Positions 38,886 to 50,790 of a DNA stretch of 64,000 nt are shown here, in pieces (position 1 is the stretch's first letter; each line of letters starts with the position of its first letter). Under the pieces are notes generated by a model, which was not told where the DNA came from, did not search any database, and saw only the letters and a program-made list of their open reading frames with translations. Both the position numbers and the translations under genes were made by a program. Source of the DNA: Saturnia japonica (taxonomy: Eukaryota; Arthropoda; Insecta; Lepidoptera; Saturniidae); assembly GCA_033032175.1 (NCBI GenBank), contig CM065318.1, forward strand, positions 4,154,001-4,218,000, given 5' to 3'.

Positions 38886-41217
38886 TTGTATAGATTTTAG
38901 AATATGAAATGATTCGTATAATTTATAACTTTTAAAGTGTATTTGCTTATGTTTTTAAGTAAGTTCAACCTTTTTGAATAAAATCGGATTGAGTTTTCAA
39001 ACATGTGTCAAAATAAAATGTAATTTAAATCAAAATCACTGAGGAGTATTGATATCAATTTCGAAGCAAATCACCGCCAAACTATTGAAATAAAAAACAC
39101 GTCTTCCATCAATTCTTTTAAAATAGGTTTATACAAAATTTGAAGTAGATTGGACCAAGGAATCACGTTGTCCCATACAAACGTTGCTCCCCTTTTTCAC
39201 CCCCTTAGGGATAGAATTTCGGAAAATCCTTTCTTATCGGATGCCTATGTCATACAAAGAACACACCCTCCAAGTTTCAGGTCTCTACGATCAGCGGTTT
39301 AGGCTGTGTGTTGATTCGTCAGTGATTCAGAATAAAGCATGTATGTATAGATAGTATGAATGGAAATCTTATATCCAGTTACGTATTGATGTAGGCTGAT
39401 TGGAGAAATATATTATACTACTGAGAATTTGCTCTTAAAATACAATTAAATATAAATAGGTTAGTTGATTTTGCCAATCCGACTGATTGCGAATGTGTAT
39501 GACAATGTTGTTTATTTATTGATCTTAGATTACAACACATACCATTGTGTGCGCTGAAGTTCCTTTGCTGTACCGATAAAAAATAACGTTCAACATAAAC
39601 GAAATTTCTCTTATCCCAGATGAATCTAATTTAGTATACACATTTACAATAGCGTTAACGGCCCGTAAATGTACTACATAAGCTGAACTGTCCCTTTACG
39701 ACTTTCTCGAGTCTTTATTTCAAATTAAGTATTTTTAGAGTTCTGTTAAAGTGAAATGCTTAATGATACAGGGAATTAAATGTTTTTTTTTTATTCTACG
39801 AAGGTGGCAAACAGTAAGAGTAAACCGTAAGAGGCTACCACAACCTATGAACTCATGTAATACCATAGGTCTCACTAGTGTATCGCAGACCTTGAAACCC
39901 CCTGCCCCCATGAGTTCTGGAAACCATACTCACCGCAGGAACACAACACAAGGTCATTTGGCTGCGATCTTCTATAGGGTGGAAATATTCCACCAGTCAG
40001 GCTGCACTAAGTAAAAAGAACTGTTCAAAGAAATTGCTGTGTCTTACATCTCTTGAAAATGTTTAATATATGCGTAGTCCCCAGTCGAAAAAGTAGTCAC
40101 AAAGCAATAGACGTAACTTATTAACTTCGAATAGCTTCCAATGCGTATGCGATAAATATATTATAGTTTTTTAAGTTATGACCTTGTTAGTGCCGTAATC
40201 ATTTCTGCAATAAAATACCTGAATCTCATTTCTTAATTTTTTTATCCCCTTTATGCTTCTGCAAATTTAGACCCTTCTAAATGTCTCCCTATGGCTTTAA
40301 AAACCTCTTGAATTCAGGTGAGAACCCCCTGAATTGGTAACAGTGCCTGAAAGCTTCAGATGGTATTTACCAAAAAACAAATGATTTTCTACGTCCATTA
40401 TGTTTACATACACGTTAATTATTATGAGTTCATGATTATAAAAATATTGTAGTATTCTTTAATCGACTTCAACTCAAGACAATTTTTATAAAAAAAAAAC
40501 AAACTTCAAGTTGTTTTTCTTTTTTGTTAAAAATTGTCTTGTTCTGAATTATTTTTGTCTTTGATAGAAAATGTACATTATTTATTTCTATCAACGATAT
40601 TATAAACAAAATACGTTTTGTTTGGCGTCGTCATTCAAATTTACAATAACGGTTTTGTTCAAGATTTTATTTAAATACGCGCCAGCTTTGGCGTGTCAAG
40701 CCAATTTCGATTTAACTTACCTTGTTAGTATGGATCGAATCTGGCAACTGAATTTTAAAAGTTACCCCCTACCTATTGAGCTAAAATTTTGCATACACGT
40801 TTAGTTTGGATGACATAGCATGGTTCATAAATGTAGTATTATACTACGTCTATTCGCATGATTAGATAAGTAACACGGACGTCATTCTAAATCCAATATA
40901 ACGGACTCCCATAGATGGTTGACCATTTATTTTTTAAGCGGCCCCATAATAATTTAAAGGGTTTGGTGAAAATAATACGAAAACAAATTATTAATTAAAA
41001 AATACAAAAAGAACCTTTTATTCCATATTTAAGTTGTACTAAAATTAACATAATAATTTAATGCAAGGGCTAATCTTAAAGTTATTTATAATTTTAAAAG
41101 CTTTGGTACGCAGGATAAAATGTTAGGGGTTATTGTCGCCTTGGTTCGTCAAAATAATTTCATACGTGCGTATTGAGGGTAGAAGTAAAGAAAACCATCT
41201 TACCGTTTAAGCGGCAG
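38886..41217. other. No gene seen; upstream of the TRPM promoter
   Basis: A repeat at about 39100-39340 contains 'tcacccccttagggatagaatttcgg'. Rep-E is at 39825-40020 and a Rep-C copy at 40440-40560. No coding signal. Confidence 0.4.
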
Positions 41218-41862
41218 GCCGCCATTTTGGAAAAAACGCTCAAGCGGCGGGAGTGTTCCCGCGCAAACGCTAAAGTCCGCGGGCGTGCAGTAATTTACTT
41301 ATTTAGCAGTAATTTTGTATAGTACCTATATATAAAACTATAGTTTTTCTATTCTTTATGAACTGATTTAACTGATAAATAAACAATTTAAACTGATATG
41401 TGTTTCATTTATTTTGTAAACCTACACTAAAAATAAGATATGAGAATATTTGTTAGGATTGCATAAAAAAAAAAAAAATTGCAATAATTTAAAAAAAATT
41501 AAATTAATGTCAGAAATATTTATTTTATTAACATTACAAATACTATAACTATAACATAAAATTAAATGCCTAGCCCTCTCGGAACAATTTTTTAATATTA
41601 TTACATTCGAAAGACAGCACTCCCAAAGGGCCCCAAAGTCGAAAGAGCAACGCGCCGCATATTAAGGTTAGCAATGGACTGAAGTACGAAATATATGGCG
41701 GCCGGATGACGTTTTGTTTTGGCTTTGTTCAGCTGTAGTAACAAATTACAATTCAAAAACCCCACCAAAATGGCGCTAGTGTAGTAAGAGGGAATGATAC
41801 TTTTTCGTGATCGAATAGTTTTTACTGTTGTAAAACTAAAAAAAAAAAACAATTGAAAGATA
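41218..41862 (+). promoter_or_regulatory. Candidate TRPM promoter with repeated GCCAT/ATGGCG motifs
   Basis: Less AT-rich DNA upstream of the TRPM start. It contains gccgccattttgg (41218-41230), atggcggccgg (41695-41705) followed by a CRE-like gatgacg, and ccaaaatggcgc (41766-41776). ggcgccatctt (41962-41972) lies in the first intron, and a further ATGGCG at 42486. The core AAAATGGCG/GCCATTTT resembles YY1/Pleiohomeotic sites. The segment at 41236-41290 is rich in GCGG/CCGC. No TATA box is placed; the transcription start is probably between about 41770 and 41860 (inference). Confidence 0.45.
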
Positions 41863-41871
41863 ATGGGAAAA
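41863..41871 (+). CDS. trpm: TRPM channel, candidate first coding exon (Met-Gly-Lys)
   Basis: ATG at 41863 in the context gataATGG, two more codons, then the donor GTATGT at 41872. Splicing to the acceptor at 42084-42085 keeps phase 0 and places the Met seven codons before the SWIEST motif. Vertebrate TRPM7 likewise begins only a few residues before its SWIEST, so the start is plausible. Without splicing, the frame continues to a stop at about 41940 with no recognisable domain. This exon is inferred from the splice sites and phase only. Confidence 0.55.
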
Positions 41872-42085
41872 GTATGTGAAGTGAAAAGTTGTCCAAGTGG
41901 GCGAAAACTAAAAAATAATAGGTATTGGCGCTTTATTTAAAATTTACGCATTTGCTACCGTGGCGCCATCTTAATTGTTCATACGTAGTGATGGTACTCC
42001 TGGATTTTACCCTCCATAGAACATAAGTATTTTATTACTTTTTAAACACTGTAACTATAATAATAATTATTTATCCTTGTTTCAG

Positions 42086-42168
42086 AAAACAACAAGAAGT
42101 TGGATAGAGAGCACATTCCAGAAGAGAGAGTGCAGGTGCTTCGTACCAAGCGCTAAAGACGAGCATGT
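42086..42168 (+). CDS. trpm: TRPM channel, exon with N-terminal signature
   Basis: Acceptor ttatccttgtttcag (AG at 42084-42085), 83-bp exon, donor GTGAGT at 42169. The exon reads KTTRSWIESTFQKREC then FVPSAKDEH. This is the conserved N-terminal start of TRPM cation channels (pattern SWIEs-x-x-KREC-x4-PSxKD-x-H, just before the Cys-rich CxCG segment). TRPM channels are six-TM Ca/Mg/Zn-permeable membrane channels; only this cytosolic N-terminal scrap is visible. No later exon was found up to 64000, so the following intron is long or the next exons were missed. The other two frames hold stops or do not match anything. Confidence 0.8.
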
Positions 42169-44424
42169 GTGAGTATTTATTAACGGATTAAGGGCCTGCG
42201 CAGGCGAGGGACAGTTCTCGGTGTACTTTCTTACCTTTCAAAATATATAATTTAGAACTTAATCGCTTAACGCACACGATGGACAATATGTAACCCAAGA
42301 ACAGTCCCACGTCCGCGCTGGCCATATAACTGCACTATAACTATTCAAAGACGACAATTACACACAGTAAGTACGCATCCTTCTGTCATGTACGCTAGGG
42401 TTGTAGGAATGGGTTATCTAACACGGGTTTCCCCCCGGAGCTATGACATGGGGCTCTTCATAGAGGCATTGAAATATGGTTTCCAATGGCGGCGACATGG
42501 CTGTAATGCCCCCGGTGTTGCAGGTGGACTGTTTGCATGTTTGTGCCCTTTGGCATAAAAAAAACATTGTTCTTATAACATTACTAGTAGTACCTACGAT
42601 TCCATTCGCGTTTATTTTTTTGATTCTAACCTACACTATGTATGGTAATTCGAAGATTTTCGCGTTTGAGCAAACAAACTCTTGATCTCTATAATATTAT
42701 AGAACAGATTATTCCGACACACTTTCGTTACTCGACGCTAAATCAAACATTCTTCGTGTTAGAAGCATTATAAGTCCTTAGAATTACTGTATTTCGACTT
42801 ACGTCCTTATGCTTTTATAAATTGAAGCATTAAGCTTACGTACCTATTATTAGTTAGCTAAAACTTTTGTTCTTATTATGTATAAGAACAGTTGAAATCG
42901 TAATGGCTCAGAGTTGTTCATTGTTAGTAGACACTTACAGTCTCGCACGCGTTATTATGCCTCATTTCGGCTTGGCGAATGTCTAACAGTATCTAAGTAT
43001 ATATTCTTGTTGCATGTCGTAGAATTGTTTTTCATTGTTACTATTACGCACTTCTGTTTTCTTGAGCTTCAGTTTATAGCAACAACGGCCAAGACATCAA
43101 ATTCCACGACATGTAACAAGAATACGTTAACATTATTGTTTTGTCATAAATTAAAGTTTTTAGGCTTATCTAATTAGGCAAAGTAGTTTCTAAAGAATGG
43201 AATTTAACGAGTAAAAGATAGGCCAGATTTTAGCCAAAATAACTCGTTTCTTCATATCCACCCTATACTTGGCTGTTTATGAGATTTCGCTGCTTTTTAT
43301 AGACGAACCATCTCAATCGATACTTGGTAAATTTTTTAAAGCATGTTTTATTGGGATTATTTATTTCTACAATTTTGTACCTCGTGACTTTAAATGAATT
43401 ATAATTAATATAAAAAGAAAAGTATCTACATCGTAATATGATCATTCAAACATAAATAAAAATAGCATTCACCAAATATGACGGCTAGGGTCATTTGACC
43501 TATTAAATAGATGAACGAATGGTTATTGTGAGCCCGATAAATGTTTATTTGAATTTTCTTGATTGATTTTATTACAAATGCATATATATTTTATATTATA
43601 TTTTCATTACTAAATGTAGTTAAATTAATTAATGATTAAATATATTAAAATATATTCTCATTGAGTAAATTTTATTCGTTTTTATTCGATATTCCGTGGA
43701 AATGTCTCAGAGTATCCATTAAGCAGAAATATTGGCATTATTGCGATCTTAACCAGATAATCATTCAGATAGGGAAGATGAAAGTGTGATATTACCATCA
43801 GAATTTGAAGAGAGTTATACCTATGCAGACTCCTGCAGTCTGCCCCTTTAGTCAAGATCTAGGGTCGCTTCAAACAGACAGCAATGTTCCATTAGCTGCC
43901 ATTCAAGAACAAATTAGAGGCGAATATGTATTGTTCGAAAAACACTTCCTAAAAATACGCCTCATAATAATATGATATCACCAGATGATTATAGTGGTAA
44001 CGTAAACTTGAAAATGGATCTGCAGTGGCCTGGGGTGGGAAATTCTTAATGTTACTCAGGACATACTGTCTATCCATGAAGGTTAATTAGAGAAAGGGTC
44101 TTATACCAAAAACCAAATAACAAAAAAATAAGTATTTAGGACTTTATTCTGCAATTCGCGGTCGAACTGAGTAACATTTTAGAAGAACCCACTCCTAAGA
44201 CCTGATCGCAACGTTCTTTCACCTTAGAAATCTCAGCAGCAGAACCGAGTAAGAGACGTACTTAATTGCTATGAAACTCTTTTTATAGATGAAACTAATA
44301 GTGTGTGAAATTTGCAAAAAAACCCTTTTACACGAAAGTTGTAATCAATCAAAGTGTTTATTTGTTTACAGTTAGGAGTTTTTTGACGAGTGACGAATTT
44401 ATTTTTGAATTAATTATATTAATT
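42169..44424. other. Probable TRPM intron; no exon recognised
   Basis: AT-rich after 42700. Frames such as 42476 and 42914 show no TRPM similarity; a CAG|GTGGACTGTTTGC stretch at 42520 is exon-like but does not match TRPM. Confidence 0.35.
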
Positions 44425-45135
44425 ACTAGCTGGGCCCCGCGGTTTCATCCACATATAATTTAGAAGAAATCACTGATTGATGATTTATAATACTTCAATA
44501 AAGACAATATTTTTATCGAACGGCCAGATGGTCACATCGCGGCATCGCACGGCTCGTTCGCGCCGCTAACTGCTATAGACATAGACCCGAGCCGAGTGTT
44601 GAATTATTTTAATTTTGTATTATCTCTCAAATTATGCGTCTTAATAACATGCTGTAAAAGATAAAGTTTATCTGCATTAAATTTTCTTTGTGATGAAGTA
44701 ACTTTTGTTCGTAACAATTAATATGCCATGCTTAAAAATAGTGCTCATAAATTAATTTTTAATCATCAACAAAAAATTGTGCAAATTGCCTTATTGTGGC
44801 TTGTGTATAAGAGATAGATATATGCTATCGCTGACTTTTTTTAGATATACTAATGATCAATATTTTTCTAGAACATTGTATTTACCTATCATTAACGATT
44901 AAGCCAGCGCACGCGGATAAAGCAGTTCGCGAGAGCTTCGACTTCCGACTTACGTAACAAAAATCAATATTTAAGACTAGTTGGGAATTTTAGTCTAATG
45001 TTATACAGCCTATACTATTCCTCGAGAGTCTGGCTATCATATACAAAAAGAATTTTTGAATTCGAGTGGTAGTTCCAGCGATTAGCGTGTTTAAGCAAAC
45101 AAACAAACAATAAACTTTTCCGCTTTATTGTATTA
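44425..45135 (+). repeat. Rep-B dispersed repeat, most complete copy
   Basis: Begins 'ctagctgggccccgcggtttcatcc' and ends in 'aacaaacaataaacttttccgctttattgtattagt'. Landmarks match the copies at 38163-38885 and 60581-62345. Non-coding throughout. Confidence 0.8.
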
Positions 45136-45493
45136 GTCTACATTTCATTTCCCTATCAATTTAAATAGCCTATTATATTTTACGACTATATTACACAATC
45201 ACAGGCTAAACGAAAGTGTTGGGTCAAATGATCCTTGAACTCCTTTGTAGGTTAGCTGTTTTTCCCGTCTTGCTAGCGCTTGCTTAGCACAATATTCTTT
45301 CACCGTCGGCCAATAGTTATAAATTAATCTAATATTCCCAGTCAGAACACCAGCCCTGCATTGATTCAATGTAGCAATTATGCTGAGACTGGGTACTGCT
45401 TATTCTCCCACAATACGTCGTTTTAGTAGAGTTCGTTCTAAATTTATATATGTATGTGTATTTGATGTTTTTCCTTTCTCTTATATTACTAAA

Positions 45494-46027
45494 CTAGCTG
45501 TGCCCGTGGCTTCGCTCACGTGGACTATTGAATGAGCGCGCGAATTTTGCTCCCCGCTCCCTCCCGGCTATTTTAAAGACAGAAATGCTTATTGTGTGTG
45601 ATCCTTAGTATATAAATGTATACTCTCCCGGACTTTTTTGTAGGTCCTTTTAATGCCTATTATTATGTACTTCATTAATTTGCTATATCTCCAATGGTTT
45701 ACTCAGCATAAGCCATTTAAGCACCCGAATTGGTTCACTATGACCAGTATTTTTTTATTTGTGCGGAGCCCTAATTATTTTTCTAAAATATAAGTAACCT
45801 AAGTTACTTCCTATATCATCAGCTATCTATCAGTGAAAGTCCCGTCCAAATCGGTCTAACCGTTTCGGAGATTACCCAGAACAAACAGACAGACAGACAG
45901 ACAAAAATTTAAAAATGGACTTTTTGTTATAGGTATCGTATATACATACTTTCATATTTATTTAGTAAAACACTGTTATTTTGACATTACAAACAGACAC
46001 TTCAATTTCATTAATTGTATAGATAGG
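45494..46027 (+). repeat. Rep-A dispersed repeat, reference copy
   Basis: The most complete copy: head 'actagctgtgcccgtggcttcgctcacgtgg', middle blocks as at 10715-11172, a short (acag) run at 45891-45903, and the 3' end 'gacacttcaatttcattaattgtatagat'. About 535 bp, no ORF, no terminal inverted repeats found. Confidence 0.8.
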
Positions 46028-47440
46028 TACTAGCGATCGCCCTAAGGTCGACATTCGACCAGCGACTTTTTATCATAGACTATTTTCCATTTGACAACTA
46101 CAGTATTCATAAACAATGAGTATTATTTACATCACTTGCTGTCACTTTTCGTTGAGTGACATTGTCAATATTTTGGGGGGTCGAAGATCAATGGCGCTGG
46201 TCGGTCTGGGATTCGCAGTATTAAGTTATTTAATTTAATATATTAGTAACAGATATTATAGATAAGTTTTAGCTTTCTGCACTCCTTCTCCATATAAACT
46301 TTTAACCATACCAAATTTAACAGTCTTCTGTGCACGCAAGACGCTTAAAAAGGTGTACAAAGTTTTTGCTTCACGTATTAATATAATGATTACAATAAGA
46401 TTATTTTATATCATGGAGAGTACAAAAGTCCTCGCATAGCGTATGAATATCTCCTAGGAATACTAAGACGTAGTGAAGACTTACATAACTATCAAATGAA
46501 AAGGACTAACTTCTTACAATGAGAAATAAGTTTTCGTTTGCCTTATCTCCGGGGATTATATTTCACTGTTTTAAGTTCATATATAAATATAAAAATATAT
46601 ATATTTTTTTTTTTTATTAGATTATCAATTTATCTCGCTAGCAAAGACATGATTCGTATATTTCTAGAGAATTACCATTCTTGGTACCCTAACCCAACTA
46701 CCCATTTTTCATTTCATTTAAATTTATTACATCATTAACATTTTATCGTCTAAACAGAAGATGATAAGTAATAAACACTACCGTCACTAACTGTTGTCGA
46801 AAAGCACAATAGTTTCTTATTTCTTTTCAACAATTTCATCAATTATTGTTATATTAAGAACACATCCTACCTACTATTAAAGCTTAATCAGAATGCCTTT
46901 ACAGTAGGAGAAATAGGAAATAATACACTACTCTTGATCAAAAACATATTTTATAATCTTATGGGGATTACGGCATCTGAAAAGATTTAGACTTCTCACA
47001 AATAAAAGGCTTAACCTTTCACAAAGAGAAATGTGCGCTGCAGGATTTAATTCTCTAAAGACGATTAACCAGCTCAGAGGAACCGACGATAAAATTAATT
47101 ATATATTTGTTACAAGAACGTATTGTTTTTTTAATATATTTCTTGAACACAGCTTTGAATTTAAGTATAAAATGTTGATGCTAGTTTCATGTTATATTTT
47201 TATAATAATTAGGTAGATACTGTTGTAGCAATTATTATATCTCACAAGGTTTTGCTGGCTTTAATATTTTGATAAATATAAAAATTCGGAGAAAAGATAA
47301 AATACTATCATATTAAAAAAAAAACAATAAATAATGTTTAATAAAAACTTTATTGAATACACAGTACATAACCAGATATTTAACAAAATATTTAAATATT
47401 TTCAAAATTACGTATTTAACAGCTACAATCTGTATACCTA
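46028..47440. other. No gene seen before the candidate terminal exon
   Basis: AT-rich with an A/T run at 46590-46615. The only signal is a minus-strand AATAAA (47354-47349) that may serve the candidate exon at 47441-47527. Confidence 0.35.
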
Positions 47441-47527
47441 CTATATGAAATAATGTTGTGATTGGATTCTGTCTTCAGTTATCGAAGTGGTATTCGTTTC
47501 ATCATCCTCGTGATCTTTTTCATTATT
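47441..47527 (-). CDS. Candidate last exon (B) of an unknown minus-strand gene
   Basis: An acceptor (aacttgtttcag, AG at 47529-47528) opens a 28-codon frame rich in acidic and polar residues (NNEKDHEDDETNTTS...) ending at a TAG, followed about 87 nt later by AATAAA. The composition is unlike chance translations of the surrounding AT-rich DNA. No family can be named from so short a tail, and no upstream exons were found. Confidence 0.3.
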   Translation of the reverse strand, partial: NNEKDHEDDETNTTSITEDRIQSQHYFI

Positions 47528-47660
47528 CTGAAACAAGTTACGTCACTGTTAACTTCTTGATTTATTTTAAGTGTAATCTTTTATTTATTTACATCTCAGA
47601 CTGGTTGTATAAGTGTCTATTTCTCAGGTCAGGAAGCCTCTTTGACCTTTCCTTCATATA

Positions 47661-47716
47661 TCATTGGTGGGTTGAAGAGGTACTTGAGCCAAGCTGTGTA
47701 ACAATCGAATTTTCGG
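47661..47716 (-). CDS. Candidate alternative last exon (A) of an unknown minus-strand gene
   Basis: An acceptor (gtaataaaatgcag, AG at 47718-47717) is followed by an open frame ENSIVTQLGSSTSSTHQ and a TGA. AATAAA occurs 70-80 nt downstream (47589-47584), before exon B. Entry phase would be 2 nt, whereas exon B enters in phase 0, so the two would need different upstream exons or one of them is spurious. A 96-codon plus-strand frame overlaps both but looks AT-driven. Confidence 0.25.
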
Positions 47717-47901
47717 CTGCATTTTATTACGGTGTTAATAAAGGGTAAATCAAATTATTACAATGTTGGAAGTGAGAAGTGGGGTATATTCATATAAGGA
47801 TATTCATAACTACCCTACTGGTTGGACTGAGTGGAATGTTAGTTTACGGTTTATACCGCAATACCGGTAAACATAGTCACGCAATATAATTTTTCCAATA
47901 T

Positions 47902-47963
47902 TTGTACTATGGTTGGTTTTAGAAACAATGATAACATTGCTTCTAAACCTAACCATAGTACAA
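47902..47963. other. 62-nt hairpin (inverted repeat, 23-nt arms)
   Basis: Left arm 47902-47924 and right arm 47941-47963 are reverse complements except for about two positions; the 16-nt loop is itself partly self-complementary (caatg/cattg). It could form a pre-miRNA-sized stem-loop on either strand or be a tiny palindromic mobile element. No flanking target duplication noticed. Confidence 0.5.
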
Positions 47964-50479
47964 CAACATAAGAACTGCGTTAGCCTAAGTTGTATCATTG
48001 CTGGGAAAAGGTTTCTCTCCTACTTTTGACCCCTAATAAGCTATAATAAGTCAATCTTTCCTATTAGACTCCACATCTCGTCATGGTCTGTCTCAGTATC
48101 TGGCTTCGAGTCCTTTTGATATTATTCTGACTAAGATATTATTAGTATTGGACAGACGTCTTAAATCTAGATTAGAATTTTACTTATAGTGCAGAATACT
48201 TAACAATTTCGTGAAGTGATCTGTGAAGTTGGCTCAAAGCAATAATATCCATTTATAATTCAACCAGAATTTCTTACTTATGTGAAAGAGGCTTAAAAGC
48301 GTAAATTGGAATGAATGTTAGATATTCAGTCTCATTCTATCATGTCAGAAGCTGACGTTGTGAAACTGTTTACTGTTAGCCGTAAGGGCCCTGAAACCTC
48401 AAACGGCTTTTACAGCTTCACCGTGTCTTGGGGGCGAGCGCTTGAGGCGCTCAGCCGCGAGAGCATGGCAACATGCTCAAGGGTGCCAATTATAGCTAAG
48501 CTATTATGGCTAAGTTTTTGAAGTTATTAAAATTTGCGATTTTTATGGCGGGCTCTAAAAATCGAGTAATGATAATATTTGACTTTCTTGTTTTTTTCCC
48601 CTTTAACCATTAGGATAATCTCGACCTACTCGTTTACACACATATTATTTGAAGTAACTAGAAGTCATGTTGTAAAATGAGCCTTAAATAAAAAAAAAAT
48701 CGATTTTAAGAGAGATAAGCAAGTTGATGAATGCCCGTTATCCCCAGTTCGCGCGATTTTTTATTGCAAGTGCAACCTAAACTAACTTGGTGTTGCTATA
48801 TCGGATATTCCGAACATGCATGGATCTTGCTAGATTGGTTTTGGTTTTCTACTCTTGTTTTGGTTTTAGTGGTTTAGTGGTTAAAGTGGGTACTTAGTAA
48901 TAAAAATAAAAATTGCGTTACTTTGAACCAACCGTGAATCAACTCATATAGACGTAGTAATTGAGGAAACTGAACATTTTAAAAAAGCTCGTTCATTTGC
49001 AATATCACTAACCTACAATAGATCATTCAGATCTCAGAGGATCAAATAATATTTTCCCTTATTAATATACAATATCTGGGCGACCGAGCTTTGCTCGGTG
49101 TTATACAAAAAATCTATCTAGGTATACTTGGAATGTAAAACATTATCTAAATACAAAGTTTCAACCAAATCGTTGGAGCCGTTTCCGAGAAACCAATTAT
49201 ATATATTATTTATATACAAGAATTGCTCACTTAATATAATAAGATATAATTACACATTTGAAATTATAAATAAATATATTTACCACAAATGTTCTCTTTT
49301 TGATTGGCGTTAAAGTATCCGAATAGATTTTCCAAAACATCGTGATGTGGCTCTTCTTCAGTTTACGGTCTTCAAGAGCTGAGCTCAAGCACCACATATC
49401 GGCTGATAGTTGTGCCGCTCTATACCTTCGATATAAAGACAATATTCATTTGTATTTTATTGTTTTTTTTTAAAGATTTTTTGTAATAATTTGGTGTTGT
49501 TAACGCGTATGGATACTAGTCTATCTCTATACTACTATTATAAAGAGGGGAAATTCGTTTGTTTCTAGGAGGTAATCTATCGATCTACTGATCTAATTCT
49601 AAAAATTATTTCACTTAAAGAAAGCTACTTTATTTTGCTTGGTCTAAAGATAGAAACTATATTGAAATGTTTTTTGGTATATATATTGTAATTAATAAGT
49701 AAGAAGTCGCGTGTAGTCTCTAGCTATTGTATAAAACGAAGCTTCGTGAAGTACATAGTGTAATTGTTATTCTATTTGAGTTTTTGCATAACTGGGGTTG
49801 CTATGTTGCATGGTAGGGGTGTGTATAACATATAAAAGTTTTCGCGTGATTTCCAGGAGAAAAATAACTTCTTTAGTACCGTTGTGATTTGTAACTCGAT
49901 GAAAAGAGAAAGCCACACTAAAAAGACTCAAGTATATATCTATGGGATTTAGCCTGAGATAAAATGAGATATACATTTGATTACACATGACACATGATTA
50001 TACAGAGTTTCCTATTATTTCGATCTCCTCTTTGTATGTTTGTATGCGCCTGCATTTTATGAACCCTTTGGTAAAGGCGTCATAGCCAGCGTGGTTATTG
50101 TTCACATGTATCGTTAATGTGAATATTTTTATGTTTTCTGAAGAATTCACTACTACCGCTTGTGAACTGCACTTACTGAAGTCATGTTTTTTTTAATATA
50201 TAATAGTTTTTTTGTTGTAAGTTGTGTCAACAAGATGAAACTTATTACAAAGGAATAAAATATGAATTTATGATAATGTATTTGATCTCTTACCGACAAG
50301 CACAGCGATACGAATTTTCTCCTGTAATTCTATTAAAAGTTGATCCTCATTTGTATTCACCGGGTAGGTGCGCTGTGAACAGTAATAATTCTAGAATAAC
50401 ATTATACAATTACATATGCTTCACTTAGTACATGTGTAGTGAGTTGTGTATATAGTACGTGCAATGGGGATTAATAACT
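47964..50479. other. No gene seen left of the LTR element
   Basis: Contains a Rep-G copy (48370-48430, with an extra GC-rich 'gggggcgagcgcttgaggcgctcagccgcgagag' tail to about 48475) and Rep-F at 49080-49245. No exon recognised. Confidence 0.4.
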
Positions 50480-50483
50480 ATCT

Positions 50484-50790
50484 AGTTAAATTTCGGGAGC
50501 ACTGCCGAGGGTTTTTAAAAAGTCTAAGACAAGACTGATTCTCAAGAAGCTTTATTAAGAATGCTTTTATTTGTTACAAATGTCTCTTTTATAAACTCTT
50601 ATTCTATAAACACAAAGTGGGGCTGTTTACTATGAAATAATGAGAAATATGTCGCAATACATTCAGTCAAAACACCAGGTGTCTATCAGTAGTTTGCAGA
50701 CATAATATGGGTTAAAAACGTAACATCAGCATTTCTAACGTATGTACCAATTAACAAGACGTAATAAGAGAGGGTACAGACTGCATAACT
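50484..50790 (-). repeat. 3' LTR
   Basis: 307 bp, identical by eye to 55732-56038. On the minus strand it contains TATAAAA (50593-50587) and AATAAA (50556-50551), a usual U3-R-U5 layout. It also encodes the last 12 codons and stop of Env (stop TAA at 50753-50751). Confidence 0.95.

Noticed and set aside
39751..40014. 87-codon plus ORF
   Set aside because: Lies within a Rep-E repeat; no domain.
41863..41940. Cys-containing frame MGKVCEVKSC... as the start of a THAP-type zinc finger
   Set aside because: It ends after 26 codons, lacks the rest of the domain, and the GTATGT after the third codon splices better into the TRPM exon.
46538..46738. Hydrophobic 66-codon ORF
   Set aside because: Generated by poly-T and AT-rich sequence.
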